Shown here: positions 61,442-64,000 of the stretch, piece after piece
How the letters are laid out: every line of letters begins with the position of its first letter
Position numbering within the stretch: the stretch's first letter is position 1
Assembly (NCBI GenBank): GCA_910584325.1
Contig: CAJTZH010000006.1
Coordinates: 1 to 64,000, forward strand
Length of the DNA stretch: 64,000 bases
Source: an uncultured Lachnospiraceae bacterium
GTDB taxonomy: Bacteria; Bacillota; Clostridia; Lachnospirales; Lachnospiraceae
Direction of reading: 5' to 3'
Translations under genes and position numbers: made by a program
Notes under the pieces: model-generated
The model's database searches: none
The model's input: only the letters and a program-made list of their open reading frames with translations
What the model was told of the DNA's origin: nothing

Positions 61442-62525
61442 ACTTTCCGGAGTCAACAACCGTCAGCGTAATCGTCTGTGTCGCAGAACTTCCGATTAAA
61501 TCTGTCACGGAATAAGTAATACTGTATGTTCCCGGAATTCCCGTATCATACGTTCCTGATAATTTCATCTTATCCGTAATATCATTTCCGCAAGTATCAA
61601 CTGCAGTGACTCCCCTGCGAGGATCATAACTTTCCCCTACCTCAATTGTTGTGTCATTTGCACCTGAAATCATAGCAGAGTATTGATGCCATGGGTTTTG
61701 CGAATCAGGGTCTGTTGGGTCCCATCCTGCAAACTGGCTATTAGTAGGGATTTTAATCATCTCCGGTTTTCCTAACGGTCCCGGGTCCGCTGCGTCATCA
61801 TAAACAATAACATCTGTTCCGACAGGACAATTCTCATATATCCACAAAACGTCACGCACACAAAGTCTCACACAGCCAAGAGATGCCACATCTCCCAGCA
61901 GATTAAACTGTTCCGTCTCCAGATTATCCTTCTCCTGTGTATAATAAGGAACAGAATGGAACAAAATACCGCCGCTCATAAAACGCACGGCAAACTGTCC
62001 GTACGTGCCGTCTACCATCGGATGAAACGTATATTTGTCAGTAATAGAACCGTTCCCTAACGGCGTGTCGCCAACATTTTTTCCTGTTGAACATACCATA
62101 GCCTTCACCGGAATAGAATAAAATCCACTTTCATCAATTCCATATACCGTCACACAGTTTGCCGCGCGATTAACCCTGATTAGATACGGCTTATCCTGAT
62201 TTGGATTCGCAACATACTCCTGTGCTGCTTTTTCTACATCGCTTAACTCCTGCTCTGGTTCGTCAAGTACAACCGGAGAACTGACGTACTTCTGTACAGT
62301 ATCGTTATTTCCCGTGCTTTCATTCTGAGTTTCTCCACCGGACGGTTCCTGCATTCCAACCGGTTCCTTTTTGCCAAATAAATTACCTGGTTTTAAGCTG
62401 TCATTAAATAATGTCGCAACAAAATACAGCAATGACACCACTACTAATACAACAATAAATTTCATCAGATTAATAAGCCCCTTATGCTCTCTAATCCATC
62501 TTTTTTGTTTTCTTGATAATCTCAT
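61440..62525 (-). CDS. L,D-transpeptidase with C-terminal Ig-like domain
   Basis: 361 residues. A basic N-terminus and one signal-anchor helix (LMKFIVVLVVVSLLYFVATLF, about 20-40) lead to a Ser/Thr/Glu-rich linker and a YkuD domain (about 112-255) with FHSVPYYTQ (catalytic His region) and the nucleophile Cys in VASLGCVRLCVRDV (about 215). The usual SHGC is SLGC here; such variants occur in Firmicutes and keep the Cys. The last 80 residues (about 275-358) form an Ig-like DUF5011-type domain. It should make 3-3 crosslinks or attach groups in peptidoglycan outside the membrane. Promoter: TTGTCT (62590-62595) and TATAAT (62567-62572), 17-base spacer. Confidence 0.88.
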   Translation of the reverse strand: MRLSRKQKRWIREHKGLINLMKFIVVLVVVSLLYFVATLFNDSLKPGNLFGKKEPVGMQEPSGGETQNESTGNNDTVQKYVSSPVVLDEPEQELSDVEKAAQEYVANPNQDKPYLIRVNRAANCVTVYGIDESGFYSIPVKAMVCSTGKNVGDTPLGNGSITDKYTFHPMVDGTYGQFAVRFMSGGILFHSVPYYTQEKDNLETEQFNLLGDVASLGCVRLCVRDVLWIYENCPVGTDVIVYDDAADPGPLGKPEMIKIPTNSQFAGWDPTDPDSQNPWHQYSAMISGANDTTIEVGESYDPRRGVTAVDTCGNDITDKMKLSGTYDTGIPGTYSITYSVTDLIGSSATQTITLTVVDSGK

Positions 62526-62566
62526 TTATTCTCTCCCAAAATTTTTTAAATGATTAACGTAACTGT

Positions 62567-62595
62567 ATTATAGTATCTTTTCCCTAATAAGACAA
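62567..62595 (-). promoter_or_regulatory. Promoter of the L,D-transpeptidase gene
   Basis: TTGTCT (62590-62595) and TATAAT (62567-62572), 17-base spacer, minus strand, 41 bases upstream of the start. Confidence 0.7.
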
Positions 62596-62612
62596 CCGTT
62601 TTCCTTTTTTCC

Positions 62613-63539
62613 CTAGAATAGCAACGCCACTACAATCGGAACTGTTGCTGTGGATAAGACCGTTGTTACAAAAATATTTCTTATAATTACTCTTGTGTCT
62701 ACCCCCGCCTGATTCCCTAACATCAAAATTAAGGAGGCAACCGGCATCCCGTTTGTAATTGTCAAAATGGTTGTATAAAAATCATTTACTTGGAGTAATC
62801 TGCAAAACCCAAACGTCACAACCGGTATCACAAATAACCTCACTACTGAAAATACGTAACTTCTCCAGTCTGTAATACTCTCTTTTAACGGAAACATTGC
62901 AAGTGAAGCGCCAAGTACCAACATTGACAATGGAGATGTCACATTCCCAATCATATTAATCGTCTCATATATAACTCCGTCCGAACGGATACCAAGCAAA
63001 AAAACAACCAACGCGGCAAGCGTCAAAATGAATCCCGGATTAATAAGCTTTTTAAACTGAAATTTTGAGCTTTCTTCTTTACCGCTGCATTTTTCTATGG
63101 TCATTATTCCATAAGAATAAATAAATATGTTGAAAGCAAAGTGTATCATCGCCGTATAAAAAATTGCCTCTGTTCCCAAAATAGATTGAATCACGGGATA
63201 TCCCATAAAAGCATTATTTGAAAATACAAGCATACATTCATACATCGGCCTGTCCTGCTTTGGAAACTGTAAAACAAAACAAATTATTCTCGCAAAAACC
63301 ATAAAAACAATATACATCGCTATTCCCGCAAGTATAACATACAGCACACTAAGCCTATTTTTTGGTGATGATGACAATACAGACGAAATAATCAGAAAAG
63401 GACAAGTTACTTTTGAAATCAATCCTGATAATTTTGTATTTGTCTGCTTATCAATAATGTCTACTTTTGCAAGCAGATACCCTAACGCCATAATTAAAAA
63501 CAATTTTATCATTACGTTAATTATAATTTGAATATCCAT
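62613..63539 (-). CDS. AEC family transporter
   Basis: 308-residue membrane protein with ten helices in two inverted halves. KLFLIMALGYLLAKVDIIDKQTNTKLSGLISKVTCPFLIISSVL at the start and VFSNNAFMGYPVIQSILG (about 105) are typical of auxin-efflux-carrier family permeases, which in bacteria export or import organic acids such as malonate or malate; the substrate here is unknown. Start ATG 63539 has AGGAGG six bases upstream. Confidence 0.9.
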   Translation of the reverse strand: MDIQIIINVMIKLFLIMALGYLLAKVDIIDKQTNTKLSGLISKVTCPFLIISSVLSSSPKNRLSVLYVILAGIAMYIVFMVFARIICFVLQFPKQDRPMYECMLVFSNNAFMGYPVIQSILGTEAIFYTAMIHFAFNIFIYSYGIMTIEKCSGKEESSKFQFKKLINPGFILTLAALVVFLLGIRSDGVIYETINMIGNVTSPLSMLVLGASLAMFPLKESITDWRSYVFSVVRLFVIPVVTFGFCRLLQVNDFYTTILTITNGMPVASLILMLGNQAGVDTRVIIRNIFVTTVLSTATVPIVVALLF

Positions 63540-63570
63540 AATCCGCCTCCTTATGTTTCTCAAAAATAAA

Positions 63571-63600
63571 AACCCGAAAGTTAAACTTACCTTCGGATTC
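63571..63600 (-). terminator. Terminator of the tRNA cluster
   Basis: CCGAA and TTCGG arms in ATCCGAAGGTAAG/CTTTCGGGT, followed on the minus strand by TTTTTATTTTT. It lies just after tRNA-Phe. Confidence 0.75.
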
Positions 63601-63610
63601 TTATAATCAG

Positions 63611-63683
<73 letters not shown>

Positions 63684-63705
63684 ATATAACTTATTATTAA
63701 GTTAG

Positions 63706-63781
<76 letters not shown>

Positions 63782-63809
63782 TTAAATGTTACAATATTAT
63801 GTTTCTGAG

Positions 63810-63891
63810 TGGATGGAGGTGGATTCGAACCACCGAAGCGTGTCGCAACAGATTTACAGTCTGCCCCCTTTGGCCACTCGGGAATCCATCC
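63810..63891 (-). tRNA. tRNA-Tyr (GTA)
   Basis: Acceptor GGATGGA/TCCATCC with discriminator A, anticodon loop CTGTAAA, and a long variable arm as expected for a class II bacterial tRNA-Tyr; T-arm GGTGGTTCGAATCCACC. Confidence 0.95.
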
Positions 63892-63982
63892 ATAATTAAT
63901 TATTTCATTAAACCTTTTAACATATTATATACGTTTTTCTCTGCATAATTCCTACCTTTATAGAAAAACATATTAATATGAG

Positions 63983-64000
63983 AGCCGACAATCGGACTTG
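63983..64000 (-). tRNA. 3' end of a tRNA cut by the window edge (probably tRNA-Thr)
   Basis: On the minus strand CAAGTCCGAT is the end of a T-arm and TGTCGGC the 3' acceptor strand, followed by U as discriminator. The anticodon is outside the window; the acceptor sequence is like clostridial tRNA-Thr. Confidence 0.6.

Overview
The window looks like chromosome of a low-GC, flagellated, spore-forming member of the Clostridia, most likely family Lachnospiraceae. The sequence support is: sporulation-linked genes (yyaC, spmA, spmB, ricT), flagellin with a FliS-type chaperone, the LL-diaminopimelate aminotransferase lysine route, a Tad pilus locus of the Gram-positive kind (no secretin), a sortase-type cell-wall pectate lyase, AT-rich spacers and strong AGGAGG-type ribosome sites. 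The family-9 pectate lyase suggests a pectin-using gut genus such as Lachnospira, but that is inference. I see no prophage, transposase, rRNA operon or CRISPR array. No gene-free stretch exceeds about 300 bases; the longest is the 282-base divergent gap at 3293-3574.

Layout. 148-3292 (minus): CvpA-like membrane protein, a one-pass DUF5711-like protein and a protein joining a degenerate MPN-like domain to a membrane helix and LysM. 3575-4816 (plus): yyaC and a cytidylate-kinase-like gene. 4886-7611 (minus): aconitase and a HIT protein, divergent from a soluble histidine kinase (7726-8463). 8464-20179 (minus): flavodoxin/SCP2 protein, rhomboid protease, FHA protein, then a Tad locus whose transcription order is tadZ, tadA, tadB, tadC, flp (56 codons), a DUF5702-like gene, a TadE-like gene with two metal-site-like repeats, prepilin peptidase and tadE, driven by a consensus promoter at 20283-20311. 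20330-22854: an SGNH/MBOAT O-acetylation pair, divergent from dapL. 24289-26496: small alarmone synthetase, PHP phosphatase and MgtC-like protein. 26643-30821: 1392-residue cell-wall pectate lyase. 30945-35402: spmA and spmB, split by two paralogous GT-C glycosyltransferases.

35543-39723 holds a coiled-coil protein of unknown function, a small unknown protein, a D-2-hydroxyacid dehydrogenase and pgi. 39962-42856: CmpB-like membrane protein, MTA/SAH nucleosidase, TSCPD protein and murG. 42925-47989: FliS-like chaperone, flagellin with a sigma-28-like promoter and a CsrA-like leader, and a 991-residue protein whose end resembles FliK. 48077-52766: glgB, an acyltransferase, a mraY-like gene and queT behind a preQ1-I riboswitch. 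52914-60926 is the conserved yaaO-to-rsmI block (yaaO, a guanylate-kinase-like gene where tmk is usual, yaaR, holB, ricT, trmN6, rsmI) followed by nfo and a low-complexity membrane protein. 61074-63539: an orphan small gene, an L,D-transpeptidase and an AEC transporter. The right edge carries tRNA-Phe, initiator tRNA-Met, tRNA-Tyr and the 3' end of a fourth tRNA, all on the minus strand.

Functional themes are envelope building (murG, mraY-like, L,D-transpeptidase, MBOAT/SGNH, GT-C enzymes), surface appendages (Tad pilus, flagellum), sporulation and pectin use. The best candidates for undescribed biology are the MPN-TM-LysM protein, the TadE-like protein with paired H-C-CxxC repeats, the FliK-like protein beside flagellin, the glycosyltransferase insertion between spmA and spmB with a terminator touching the spmB start codon, and the guanylate-kinase-like substitution for tmk.
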